Below, in pieces: positions 47,488 through 56,665 of a stretch of 64,000 bases of DNA. Every line of letters begins with the position of its first letter. The stretch's first letter is position 1. The translations under genes and the position numbers were made by a program. The DNA lies in assembly GCF_019469265.1 (NCBI RefSeq), contig NZ_CP048268.1, positions 1,691,001 through 1,755,000 on the forward strand, given 5' to 3'. The stretch comes from Lactobacillus panisapium. Lineage in GTDB: Bacteria; Bacillota; Bacilli; Lactobacillales; Lactobacillaceae. Under the pieces are notes generated by a model that was not told where the DNA came from, ran no database searches, and worked only from the letters and a program-made list of their open reading frames with translations.

Positions 47488-48962
47488 TAGCAGCAGTACC
47501 ATTTTTTACATCATTATCTTGTAAAATAGCTGCTTTGAGATCAGGTAAATCATTTTCAATAATACTTTGAGCTCTTCTAGTAGTTGGCTCTTTTAAGCCT
47601 TTTATTAAAATATCTGCATCCCCAGAAGGAGTATCAGACTTATGATTTCTTCTCTTTAAATGAATTTCAGGAGCTAGTACTTGTTCCATTAAGAGGGATG
47701 CAGTAATAGCTTTTAATATCTGGTTAACTGCGTACTGAACTGCATCATCTTTGGCATCAGGTTGTTCAATCATATTGGTAAACTGTGCATGTGTTTTATT
47801 AGAACTATCACGAGTTACACGACCAATAATTTGTACAATAATTTGTACAATTTCAGTCAATGAATGACGATAGCCAATAGTTAAAGCTTGCTCAGCCCAC
47901 GGCCAGTCAAAGCCCTCTTTAGCCAAATTAAGAGCTACAATAATATCTAAGTCATCCGCACTACTGATATTTCTCAAGTATTCTTGAACCTTTTCTCGTC
48001 CATCTTCATTAACAAGATCAGCAACTTTTAATAATTTACCAGTCTGCCTACTTTTAATTCTATAAATACCAGTTTCATCATCTCTATCAACCAGAGTACC
48101 AATTGCATCAAAGATAGTATCGACCTCATTGTATTTATCCTTAGTTGATTCACTAGAATTGACACTTGGAATATGGATAATTGTCTTCTTAGTTGTATCA
48201 ATTGCATCTGGTAAAGCATCTAAATATGAGCCTTGATAAAATTTATAGTCAATACCAAAAGACTTCAAATACTGGTAACCATCAAGTTGCTCATAGTAAG
48301 TATAGGTGACCTTATCAAATAATTGTTCATCTTCTGGGGAAAGAATCGGCTCTGAATCCCCTCTAAAGTAAGAACCAGTCATAGCCATAATATGGGCAGA
48401 AGAATTATGCATGATGTTCTTTAAGGCAGTACCTAAAACAGAACTATCATTAGATGAAACATGGTGAAATTCATCAATAGCAACCATTACATCATCAAAG
48501 ACATGATCATCCATAATTTTTTCATAGGCAAATCTCAAAGTAGAATGAGTACATATTACGATTTTACCTTCTAAAGAGCTAAGAAAATCAACTAATTTTT
48601 GTATCTTACTTTCATCTCCACCAGGAAGAGTTAAATCGTATTTAGGATCTACCACCCAATCTTCATAAAAGCCATATTTAACTAATTCAGTATTCTTAAA
48701 TGATCTACCAATTGTTCTCTCAGGAACTGCTACAATAACTTTTTTTAATACCTTGATTAGCTAACTTATCCAAAGCAACAAACATTAAAGCACGTAATTT
48801 ACCTGAAGCCGGTAGAGCCTTTACTAAAAGATATTGCGCATTGCGGTGTTGATAAACACGCGCCTGCATTTCACGCATTCCCAATTCGTCGGTATTAGTA
48901 CTTTTACCAGTTTGATGGTAATTTACTTCAACTACATTTTTATCTTGCATCTCCGTATTCAC
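47480..48962 (-). pseudogene. DExH superfamily-2 helicase (YeeB-like), frameshifted
   Basis: It starts at GTG 48962 or ATG 48950, inside the end of the CD-NTase gene. Motif I reads KALPASGKLRALM, with Leu in place of the usual Ser/Thr after the Lys. At an A7 run near 48743 the frame shifts by one. Removing one A restores IKKVIVAVPERTIGRSF. The remainder (to 47480) has motif II MVAIDEFHH, motif III MTGSYFRG and motif VI QIIGRVTRD, the last preceded by a 4-residue duplication (IVQI IVQI). The role would be DNA translocation for the methyltransferase/nuclease complex. Confidence 0.75.
47828..47851. repeat. 12-bp exact tandem duplication in helicase motif VI
   Basis: AATTTGTACAAT occurs twice head to tail. 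It duplicates four residues (IVQI) directly before GRVTRD. It is in frame, so it lengthens the motif VI strand without breaking the frame. Confidence 0.9.
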
Positions 48963-50256
48963 CTATTGGAACAATTATCTTATTACGAGCAATAACCACA
49001 TCATTATCAACTATGTAACATTCAACGTAATGCTTCATACTCTTATACTTAGTATCCTCTCTATGTATACTTTTTCCTTTAAATATTTGCCCTCTTAATT
49101 GTCTCTTTTCCTCTGCTTCTAAGCCAAAGTTTCTTACTTTCCAATAATATTTCAAATTACTTTGATTAATATTAGTTGGTAAATCTAAGTTATCAACCTT
49201 AAATAGTAAATGTTTATTCTTAAAAATAGTACCTAATTTAGAATATAGATAATATTGTATAGGATGATCCCGAAAACCATCTTGCGAAACTATACATTCA
49301 ATATCAAAACTTCCTTTAATATCAATGGCTGAAAAATATGTTGACGCAAATTTTTCAGTAGTATGTGATACAGAATCATTTGCATATTGTTTGAATTGAT
49401 AACCAAATATTTCTGAAAAAAATTTCAAGACTTCTGAATCGTTATCAGAATTAATTTCGTTTAATTTATCTAATGCTTTTCTAGCCTCTTTTATAAATTT
49501 GTTACTACCATGATTACCAATTTGTTGATTACTTCCTAAGGCATGCCAGTATTTCTGATCTTGGTTTTGGTTACTTAAGAACTCAAATATTTTCTTTAAT
49601 ACGAATGGATAATTAGAATATAAATTATTTTCTAAAACATCATTATTATCTACATAAAATCTATCTATTAATGTATCTATTAATAAACCGTTAAACACAA
49701 AACCGTTATGATTTTTCCACACTCTAATCATCCGTGCACAATCTATAAAAGTGCCACAAGTAGCATCATTATCATCAGTACACTTCTGTTTTTCAGGTCT
49801 AGGATTTGTAGTTTTCCATTTTCCTCCGTCGTTAGTATCAGCATATTGAAATGAACCATCATTATTTTCAAAGCCAGGGATAACCTCAATTAATCCATTA
49901 TTGAAAGTAACATCAATTACTTGGCCATCTGCATTTATTTGAGTTCTAGGATATCTTTCTTTAATACATTCCTTTACTTCCTGCAGAAGATCACTTTGCC
50001 CATTACCAGAATGATTATTAAATCTGTGATAAACATTCCAAGGAAGCATAAACAAAACATCAAAATCACTCACTTTATTAGTAGCAGTATGTCGTCCCAC
50101 AGAGCCAACAAATAATCTATGATTATGAGAGTCATCAGAATCATAATACTTTTTATTAATTTTTTTAGTAATTTCTGCTATTCTTGATTGCCAATCTTTA
50201 CTTTCAACCATTTTTATTGAATTACAAAAATTATCAAAGACTGTATTTATGCTCAA
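48940..50256 (-). CDS. CD-NTase (cGAS/DncV-like nucleotidyltransferase) with AGS-C sensor
   Basis: 438 aa from TTG 50256 (AAGGAGAA upstream), abutting the SLATT stop. The nucleotidyltransferase signature GSVGRHTATNKVSDFDVLF gives Gly51-Ser52 and Asp64/Asp66; a third acidic residue is Asp115 in GQVIDVTFNNGLIEV. An OAS/CD-NTase helical part follows. The last 65 residues resemble the AGS-C sensor (YWKVRNFGLEAEEKRQLRGQ, then HYVECYIVDNDVVIARNKI). Such enzymes make cyclic di- or trinucleotides after phage infection and drive a co-encoded effector. All catalytic residues are intact. It is very AT-rich and overlaps the helicase start. Confidence 0.88.
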   Translation of the reverse strand: MSINTVFDNFCNSIKMVESKDWQSRIAEITKKINKKYYDSDDSHNHRLFVGSVGRHTATNKVSDFDVLFMLPWNVYHRFNNHSGNGQSDLLQEVKECIKERYPRTQINADGQVIDVTFNNGLIEVIPGFENNDGSFQYADTNDGGKWKTTNPRPEKQKCTDDNDATCGTFIDCARMIRVWKNHNGFVFNGLLIDTLIDRFYVDNNDVLENNLYSNYPFVLKKIFEFLSNQNQDQKYWHALGSNQQIGNHGSNKFIKEARKALDKLNEINSDNDSEVLKFFSEIFGYQFKQYANDSVSHTTEKFASTYFSAIDIKGSFDIECIVSQDGFRDHPIQYYLYSKLGTIFKNKHLLFKVDNLDLPTNINQSNLKYYWKVRNFGLEAEEKRQLRGQIFKGKSIHREDTKYKSMKHYVECYIVDNDVVIARNKIIVPIGEYGDAR

Positions 50257-50841
50257 CTAATTCTCCTTTGAAAACTGTCTAATATCTGGTGGTAAAAGTT
50301 GATTCTTATTCTCCCAATTATTACTAGCATGCGCATCTTTTATTTCTTTTTCCGCTTTATGAACAACTCTAAGAGGGACAGATGGTAAGCCAGATTGAAC
50401 TTCTTTTATTCTATTTAGAATACTTTTATATTGCACTTGCCAACCTTTTAAATCACTTTCAGAGGCATTTTCACTAAATTTGATTTCTCGTGCTAAATTG
50501 GTTAATAAAATTGATTTTTCCCAAAAATCTTCTTTTGCTTCAAATAAATTCACTTGATCCTTGACAATATTAAATTGATTAGAAATAACTTCTAACGCAG
50601 TAAATATTAAAGCACCTATAATTGCAATATATTTTGCTTGACTACTATTCGAATCAAATAAAGTTGCCACAGTCCCTGATGTTAATACAGCGGATATTGC
50701 TTTAAACCACTTAATAAACATTGAATATTTAGCCAACCTATCATAATTTTTGGCTGTTATTTTTTGTGTCCATCTTACACTAAGAAGCAAATCAATAACA
50801 TCATTAAATAAAATCTTTCTTTGTAAATTATAATTAATCAT
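50257..50841 (-). CDS. SLATT-domain two-TM effector
   Basis: 194 aa. An N-terminal cytoplasmic helix (LLLSVRWTQKITAKNYDRLA) leads to two transmembrane helices at about 46-63 and 69-88 (IAIIGALIFTALEVISNQF). A long coiled helix with FEAKEDFWEKSILLTNLARE and WQVQYKSILNRIKEVQSGLP follows. This is the SLATT (SMODS/SLOG-associating 2TM) layout, a predicted membrane-pore effector of nucleotide-signalling defence. Its ATG overlaps the 3' end of the methyltransferase remnant by 8 bases and its stop abuts the CD-NTase start, so signal maker and effector are co-translated. The frame is intact. Confidence 0.82.
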   Translation of the reverse strand: MINYNLQRKILFNDVIDLLLSVRWTQKITAKNYDRLAKYSMFIKWFKAISAVLTSGTVATLFDSNSSQAKYIAIIGALIFTALEVISNQFNIVKDQVNLFEAKEDFWEKSILLTNLAREIKFSENASESDLKGWQVQYKSILNRIKEVQSGLPSVPLRVVHKAEKEIKDAHASNNWENKNQLLPPDIRQFSKEN

Positions 50842-52575
50842 TACACTCTCTCACCTTCTCACTATACATATCTAATAGTATAGCTAAACATTCATTGTCA
50901 TCTTTAAATCCAATGATCTATATGTTCGATCTACTACTTCATTAAGCTCTTGATGAACCTTTAGCAATCTTACTTAGAACATTTTTCAGCGAGCGGAGAA
51001 CCGTATAATTCGCTAAAGTTCCCACTCTTCTTCACGAACACCAAGAATGTTTAAAGATATATGCTCAATCTCATTTTGCTTTCCCTTTGACATAGGAGGT
51101 ATAAGAAATGTATTAAAGCATAAATAATTAGAGCATCTCAGATGGGTCTTTAATTTTCCTTCTACAGCTTTTATCTGCGTCATATGCATTCATATTCCGA
51201 ATAAATAAATGGCGCATTATATATATCGAAATTAGGTACAGCAATGATAGCTTTGACACTCACATAACCCATAGGAATGTAATCTCTACTACCATAAGAG
51301 TCTTGCGGAATAAATAAAGCAGGCGAATCTTTACTTTAAATTACTTAAAACTTATATGAAATATTTGTCAAAGATTTATCTTTCCATTGCATCCCCGCAA
51401 ACTTAACTTGCTCAACTTTCTTTGCAATAAATTGATTGTATTGATCGTAAATTTGTTTTTCAGGCACCCAAATACAATACTCTTTAATGCCATTTATAAT
51501 TTTTTCATTAACATATAAACGAATAATCACTTTTAATCTTGGGTTCTTATTGAATTCATTCCTATATTCATTAGCTGATAGAATAGATCCACCTTTCCAA
51601 TCAATTAGACTTGATTCTCTTAAAGCTAAGTATTTAAAAAATAATGGTTTATTTGACGAGCTAATAATTACATCATGACTATCAGTTAAATAAGCATCAA
51701 TGTGTTTTATTTTTCTAAATGACTTACCTGTAAAAATTGTTTTATTGATTGCCTTATTAACTCCAGCTAATCCAATAATTATATCATATACATTTGCCCT
51801 AGTGTTATTCCTCCACAAAAAGGATATATATGCAAAATCAATATTTACTTTATCAATTCAATACTTTGGGCCATAATCTTTGTACTTGCTCACCCTGTAC
51901 AATAAAATTTGTTGATATAAAAATAAATTTTGCATTTGTATATATAATATAATTAAATGCACAAACAAACTACCCTGCAACATAATCTAGTTTCTTTACC
52001 AGATTTTTATCATCGAAAGCTTTTACTAGATCTGCTTTTTTAACATCATTTTGATTTCTAGATCCTAAGTATAGCGGATTACCAAACACTCATCATCTAT
52101 CTTATGAGGTAATATCTCCTCCCAATCAAGTCTCAAAGCATTGCCACAAACAAATAGAATAAAACTATAATTAAGAATAGGGTCAGGCCCTTTCTTGTGA
52201 CATTAGGATTATCCTTAACAATCACAACATACAATTTAGTAATCTTTCAAAGGGGATGCTCAATGTATCATCCATTTTAGTATCATATGCTAGAACTTCT
52301 TTGAAGTTAGTCACAAAGATATAGCGTGGCTTAATGGCTTAGTGCCTAATTCATCTACCTCAACTTTAACATCTGTAAATAACTGCATTAAATCTTTATC
52401 AGTCTGCTTATAATAAAGTTTATTTCTTCAAGTAAACTTCACCATCAACATCAGACAGATTATTAATTCCTTTTCCTAATTTAGTAATTGTTGCTTTAGC
52501 GATGTCATACACTCCTAAGAAATCATAAATAAAGTTACTGTAATCTCTCTTATCATCAATTTCTGTAATTGCCAT
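50834..52575 (-). pseudogene. MmeI/YeeA-like DNA methyltransferase, heavily deleted
   Basis: Remnants occur in the right order on the minus strand. The N terminus is at 52575-52400 (IYDFLGVYDIAKATITKLGK; LSDVDGEVYLKK), then ELGTKPLSHAIS and a motif-IV neighbourhood near 52130-52000 (CGNALRLDWEEILPHKIDDE; NPLYLGSRNQNDV after a shift). The target-recognition region is at 51818-51345 (NVYDIIIGLAGVNKAINKTI; EYCIWVPEKQIYDQYNQFIA). The C terminus is at 51330-50834 (KDSPALFIPQDSYGSRDYIP; FKDDNECLAILLDMYSEKV). At about 1.74 kb it lacks roughly 1 kb, including the SAM-binding core, and has many stops. It has no methylation activity. Confidence 0.78.
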
Positions 52576-52649
52576 TTTAAGAACCTCAAATCTTTATTTC
52601 CTAATATTAATTATCATTTTTTATTTCTTAACTCAGTATATTTGGTACG

Positions 52650-52678
52650 AAAAAGCCCTTAGATCTATCTAAGAGCTT
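52650..52678 (-). terminator. terminator after guaA
   Basis: AAGCTCTTAGAT and ATCTAAGGGCTT pair with one mismatch on the minus strand and are followed by TTTTT, about 90 bases after the guaA stop. Confidence 0.8.
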
Positions 52679-52771
52679 CTTGTTTTGGCATACTTTCATG
52701 TCACCTTTTTAAATAGTTTTTATTCTTACTAAATGCTGTAAATCAAGTTTTCCTCATCAACTAACATTGTC

Positions 52772-54328
52772 TTATTCCCATTCAATCGTTGATGGTGGCT
52801 TACTCGTGACATCGTAGACTACACGGTTGACGTTATCAACTTCGTTGATGATCCTGGTCGAAACTTTTTGTAAAACATCCCACGGCAGACGGGCAAAGTC
52901 CGCGGTCATGCCGTCAATTGAGGTGACTGCCCGGATACCGATGGTGAAATCGTAAGTTCGGCCGTCACCCATGACGCCAACTGACTTGATGCCGGGTAAA
53001 ACGGTGAAGTATTGCCAAACTTTTTCTTGCAAACCGGCCTTTTTGATTTCATCACGTAAAATTGCGTCACTGTCGCGCACAAGTTTCAACTTATCTTCAG
53101 TAACTTCACCAAGAACGCGAATTCCAAGTCCTGGACCAGGAAACGGCTGACGCCAAACTAGATCATGTGGAATGCCCAGCTTTTCACCAAGCTCACGCAC
53201 TTCGTCTTTGAACAGCTTACGCAACGGCTCAATCAGCTTAAAATGCATGTCTTTTGGTAAACCACCAACATTATGATGGGATTTAATTGTTTGTGCGGTA
53301 TTGGTGCCACTTTCGATCACGTCAGTGTAAAGTGTGCCCTGAGCTAGGAAGTCAACATCGTGCATTTTTTGTGCTTCTTCATTGAAAACTTCAATGAATT
53401 CATTACCGATAATCTTCCGTTTTCGTTCGGGATCAGTAACGCCTTTTAGTTTGGCTAAAAAGCGGTCCTGTGCATTGACCCGAATAATATTAACCCCAAG
53501 GTCACGATTCAAGGCTGCCATGACTTCGTCGCCCTCGTTTTTGCGCAGCATTCCGTGATCAACAAAAATTGCGGTCAACTGGTTACCAATTGCTTTATGC
53601 AATAGTGTAGCAGTGACGCTGGAATCTACACCGCCGGATAAACCTAAAATAACTTTCTTGTTCCCCACTGTTTGCCGAATCTCAGCAATCTGCAGGTCAA
53701 TAAAGTCCGTCATGGACCAGTCAGCTTTGGCACCACAAACCTTGAAGGCAAAATTACGCAGGATATCAAGACCATATTCAGTATTGCGCACTTCCGCGTG
53801 AAACTGAATGCCATAAAGTTTAGCTTGATCATTAGCAATCGAAGCAATCGGACAATTTTTACTTGAGGCTACCACCTTGAAACCCGCAGGAGCTTGTTTA
53901 ACCAAGTCGCCGTGACTCATCCAGACATACTCATCTTTGGGTAAGCCACTGAACAAGACCGAATTGGCATCTTCAATAGCGATATCAGCACGGCCATATT
54001 CTGAGTTAGCGGCTTTTTCCACATCGCCATCTAAGTAATATGACATTAGTTGCATGCCATAACAAATTCCTAAAATCGGAATACCAAGTTCAAAAATCTG
54101 CGGATCAACTTTCAAAGCATTTTCATCATAAATGCTATTTGGGCCACCGGAAAAAATAATTCCTTTGGGATTAATTTCTTTAATCTTAGCTATGCTGATG
54201 TCGTGCGGCAAGAGCTCAGAATAAACCCCAAAATCACGTAAACGTCTGGTAATTAACTGGTTATATTGACTACCAAAATCCAAAACAATAATTTCATCAA
54301 AATCATGAAGATTCTTTTTTACTGCCAT
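52772..54328 (-). CDS. guaA: GMP synthase (glutamine-hydrolysing)
   Basis: 518 aa. The class-I amidotransferase domain has nucleophile Cys in [17 protein letters not shown] and the His-Glu pair in [14 protein letters not shown]. The ATP-pyrophosphatase domain has [20 protein letters not shown], and the dimerisation domain ends PPSTIEWE. It converts XMP to GMP. It is divergent from the guanine riboswitch-controlled xpt-pbuX operon, so synthesis and salvage of guanine nucleotides lie side by side. Confidence 0.97.
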   Translation of the reverse strand: MAVKKNLHDFDEIIVLDFGSQYNQLITRRLRDFGVYSELLPHDISIAKIKEINPKGIIFSGGPNSIYDENALKVDPQIFELGIPILGICYGMQLMSYYLDGDVEKAANSEYGRADIAIEDANSVLFSGLPKDEYVWMSHGDLVKQAPAGFKVVASSKNCPIASIANDQAKLYGIQFHAEVRNTEYGLDILRNFAFKVCGAKADWSMTDFIDLQIAEIRQTVGNKKVILGLSGGVDSSVTATLLHKAIGNQLTAIFVDHGMLRKNEGDEVMAALNRDLGVNIIRVNAQDRFLAKLKGVTDPERKRKIIGNEFIEVFNEEAQKMHDVDFLAQGTLYTDVIESGTNTAQTIKSHHNVGGLPKDMHFKLIEPLRKLFKDEVRELGEKLGIPHDLVWRQPFPGPGLGIRVLGEVTEDKLKLVRDSDAILRDEIKKAGLQEKVWQYFTVLPGIKSVGVMGDGRTYDFTIGIRAVTSIDGMTADFARLPWDVLQKVSTRIINEVDNVNRVVYDVTSKPPSTIEWE

Positions 54329-54475
54329 CCGAGCTCCTTTTCTACCAAAACAAGAATTTGATTAAACTGTACTAAGAATTTCCCTTGCGGTCAACCACTT
54401 TTTAAGAGAAAAAGTGGCAATAAAAAAGGCCAGTTATAGAAATAAAAAATATTATTTACCACCTAAAATCTCATC

Positions 54476-54504
54476 TTGCACAACTTAATTTACTTTGTTA
54501 GAAT
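54476..54504 (+). promoter_or_regulatory. promoter of xpt-pbuX
   Basis: TTGCAC (54476-54481), a 17-base spacer and TAGAAT (54499-54504) lie just upstream of the riboswitch aptamer. Confidence 0.7.
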
Positions 54505-54523
54505 GCAGTCATCAAGTCAATAT

Positions 54524-54660
54524 TAAATCTGTATATTGCCGTAATAAGGTCGGCAGTTTCTACTCAGAACCATAAATTCTGAACTATGGATTAAGAGCAA
54601 TTATTGCAGTTTCTTACTGCTGTAAGGGCCTTTTTTACCATAGTTTGGTAGAAAAGGCCC
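54524..54660 (+). promoter_or_regulatory. guanine-type purine riboswitch with terminator
   Basis: The aptamer (about 54524-54594) shows P2 GCCG/CGGC with a TAATAAGG loop, the core AGTTTCTAC, P3 CAGA/TCTG with an ACCATAAAT loop and the 3' AACTATGGATT. The discriminator before TATG is C, which specifies guanine/hypoxanthine, not adenine. A strong terminator GGGCCTTTTTTACCA/TGGTAGAAAAGGCCC (54626-54660) with trailing T residues is the expression platform: guanine should switch xpt-pbuX off. Confidence 0.92.
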
Positions 54661-54684
54661 ATTTATTTTTTCAAGGAGGAAATT

Positions 54685-55263
54685 GTGAAGTTATTAGAAG
54701 ACCGCATTCGTCGTGATAGTGAAGTTTTGCCTGGGAATGTCCTAAAAATCAACTCTTTTTTAAACCACCAGGTAGATCCAGAACTAATGATGGCTGTTGG
54801 ACAAGAATTTGCCCGGCTTTTTCAAGATAGTGGCGTAACCAAGGTTCTAACTTGCGAAGCTTCTGGCATCGCACCAGGCGTAATGGCTGCTTATGAATTG
54901 CATGTGCCCATGGTTTTTGCCCGTAAGAAAAAGCCAGCTACGCTGAACGACGCGGTCTACTGGGCTGATGTTTATTCATACACCAAAAAAGTAACCAACC
55001 AAATCTGCGTTGAGCAAAAATTTCTCCATGAAGATGACAATCTGCTGATTATCGACGACTTTTTAGCCAATGGTGAAGCAGTCAAGGGTATGATAAATAT
55101 CGCTAAGCAAGCACAAGCCAATATTGCTGGCATCGGTATTGTTGTTGCTAAAAATTTCCAAGGAGGCAGTGCTTGGATTAAAGAGCATGGCTACCGTCTG
55201 GAAGCTCTCGCCAATATTGCAAGTCTTAGAGACAACCAAGTACATTTTATGGGTGAAGAATAA
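54685..55263 (+). CDS. xpt: xanthine phosphoribosyltransferase
   Basis: 192 aa from GTG 54685 (AAGGAGG 6 bases upstream). The PRPP-binding loop appears as LLIIDDFLANGEAVKGMINI, with VLTCEASGIAPGVMAAYELH at the base-binding side. It salvages xanthine to XMP, which GuaA then aminates. The stop overlaps the pbuX start (TAATG). Confidence 0.95.
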   Translation: MKLLEDRIRRDSEVLPGNVLKINSFLNHQVDPELMMAVGQEFARLFQDSGVTKVLTCEASGIAPGVMAAYELHVPMVFARKKKPATLNDAVYWADVYSYTKKVTNQICVEQKFLHEDDNLLIIDDFLANGEAVKGMINIAKQAQANIAGIGIVVAKNFQGGSAWIKEHGYRLEALANIASLRDNQVHFMGEE

Positions 55264-56582
55264 TGGCACAAAAAGAAGTTAGTCAACAAAAAGCGGCGGT
55301 TCTAGGGTTACAACATTTATTGGCGATGTATTCTGGAGCAGTTGCAGTTCCACTACTAATCGGCTCGGCACTAAAATTTAACGCTGAACAAATGACCTAC
55401 TTGGTTTCCATTGATATCTTCATGTGCGGACTCGCCACCTTATTGCAGCTTGTGCGCAATAAATATTTTGGCATTGGTTTTCCCGTCATCTTAGGCTGTG
55501 CTATCCAAGCAGTTGCACCCTTGCAGATGATTGGGCAGAAGTTTTCAATTAACGACATGTACGGGGCAATTATCGTTGCCGGTATTTTCGTAATTCTTAT
55601 TTCTGGTCTTTTTGCCAAAATCAAAAAGTTCTTTCCGCCAGTTGTCACTGGAACATTAATTACGACGATTGGCCTAACCTTGATCCCAGTAGCTATCCAA
55701 AATATGGGCGGTGGCGATGCTACTGCCAAGAATTTTGGTAGTGGGCAAAATTTGTTTTTAGCCTTTTGCACAATGTTTATCATTTTGGCATTAGAGATTT
55801 GGACAAAAGGGTTCTTACATTCAATCTCAGTTTTAATCGGGTTAATCGCCGGCACAATTATTGCTTCTTTGATGGGACTAGTTTCCTTCCAGCCAGTAAT
55901 TGATGCCTCATGGTTTCATTTATCCCAGCTGTTTTACTTCGGCATTCCTAAATTTGAATGGTCTTCCAGCCTAACAATGATCATTATTGCGCTTGTTTCA
56001 ATGATCGAATCGACCGGAGTTTTCTTTGCCACTGGTGATTTACTTGGCCACAATATAACAGAAGATGATCTCAAAAAAGGCTACAGAGCCGAAGGATTGG
56101 CCCAAATTTTCGGTGGTTTGTTTAACGCCTTTCCCTATACCACCTTTTCTCAAAATGTTGGACTGTTACAACTCTCAGGAATCAAGACCAAGCGGCCAAT
56201 TTACTGGGCAGCCGGCTTACTAATGGCAATGGGGCTTTTACCCAAAATCGGTGCCCTGGTAACAATTATTCCAACTCCAGTACTTGGCGGCGCAATGCTA
56301 GTTATGTTTACGATGATTGCCGTTCAAGGAATTAAGACATTGACCAAAGTCGATTTAAGCGATAATAACAACATTTTAATTATTGCCATATCCGTTGGCC
56401 TAGGCTTAGGTGTAACCATTTACCCTCAGTTCTTTAAAAACTTGCCGGCTACGGTGCAACTCTTTTTGAGTAATGGGATTGTGATTACTAGTTTATCTGC
56501 CACAATCTTAAATTTACTACTTAAAGGAGGTGAAAAACGACAACACACAACAACGAAAACTCAAACTGCAAATATCTCGTAA
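55263..56582 (+). CDS. pbuX: xanthine permease (NCS2 family)
   Basis: 439 aa with about 14 TM segments. It has LGLQHLLAMYSGAVAVPLLIG, the nucleobase-transporter signature region SMIESTGVFFATGDLLGHNI, and PYTTFSQNVGLLQLSGIKTK. It imports xanthine for Xpt. It is co-transcribed and translationally coupled with xpt under the guanine riboswitch. Confidence 0.94.
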   Translation: MAQKEVSQQKAAVLGLQHLLAMYSGAVAVPLLIGSALKFNAEQMTYLVSIDIFMCGLATLLQLVRNKYFGIGFPVILGCAIQAVAPLQMIGQKFSINDMYGAIIVAGIFVILISGLFAKIKKFFPPVVTGTLITTIGLTLIPVAIQNMGGGDATAKNFGSGQNLFLAFCTMFIILALEIWTKGFLHSISVLIGLIAGTIIASLMGLVSFQPVIDASWFHLSQLFYFGIPKFEWSSSLTMIIIALVSMIESTGVFFATGDLLGHNITEDDLKKGYRAEGLAQIFGGLFNAFPYTTFSQNVGLLQLSGIKTKRPIYWAAGLLMAMGLLPKIGALVTIIPTPVLGGAMLVMFTMIAVQGIKTLTKVDLSDNNNILIIAISVGLGLGVTIYPQFFKNLPATVQLFLSNGIVITSLSATILNLLLKGGEKRQHTTTKTQTANIS

Positions 56583-56665
56583 ACCAAACATTTTCCCTTA
56601 AATATGATTTGTTTACGCAAAAACATCTTCGACATGAAGCTAACCCCTAAAACTGGACGTTAGTT

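Noticed and set aside
51345..51818. 157-aa open frame as an independent gene
   Set aside because: It aligns in position and style with the target-recognition part of the methyltransferase remnant and has no ribosome binding site, so it is a pseudogene fragment.
45774..52575. Simple type I or III restriction system
   Set aside because: No specificity subunit (HsdS) or Mod/Res pattern; the methyltransferase fragments fit the MmeI/YeeA type.
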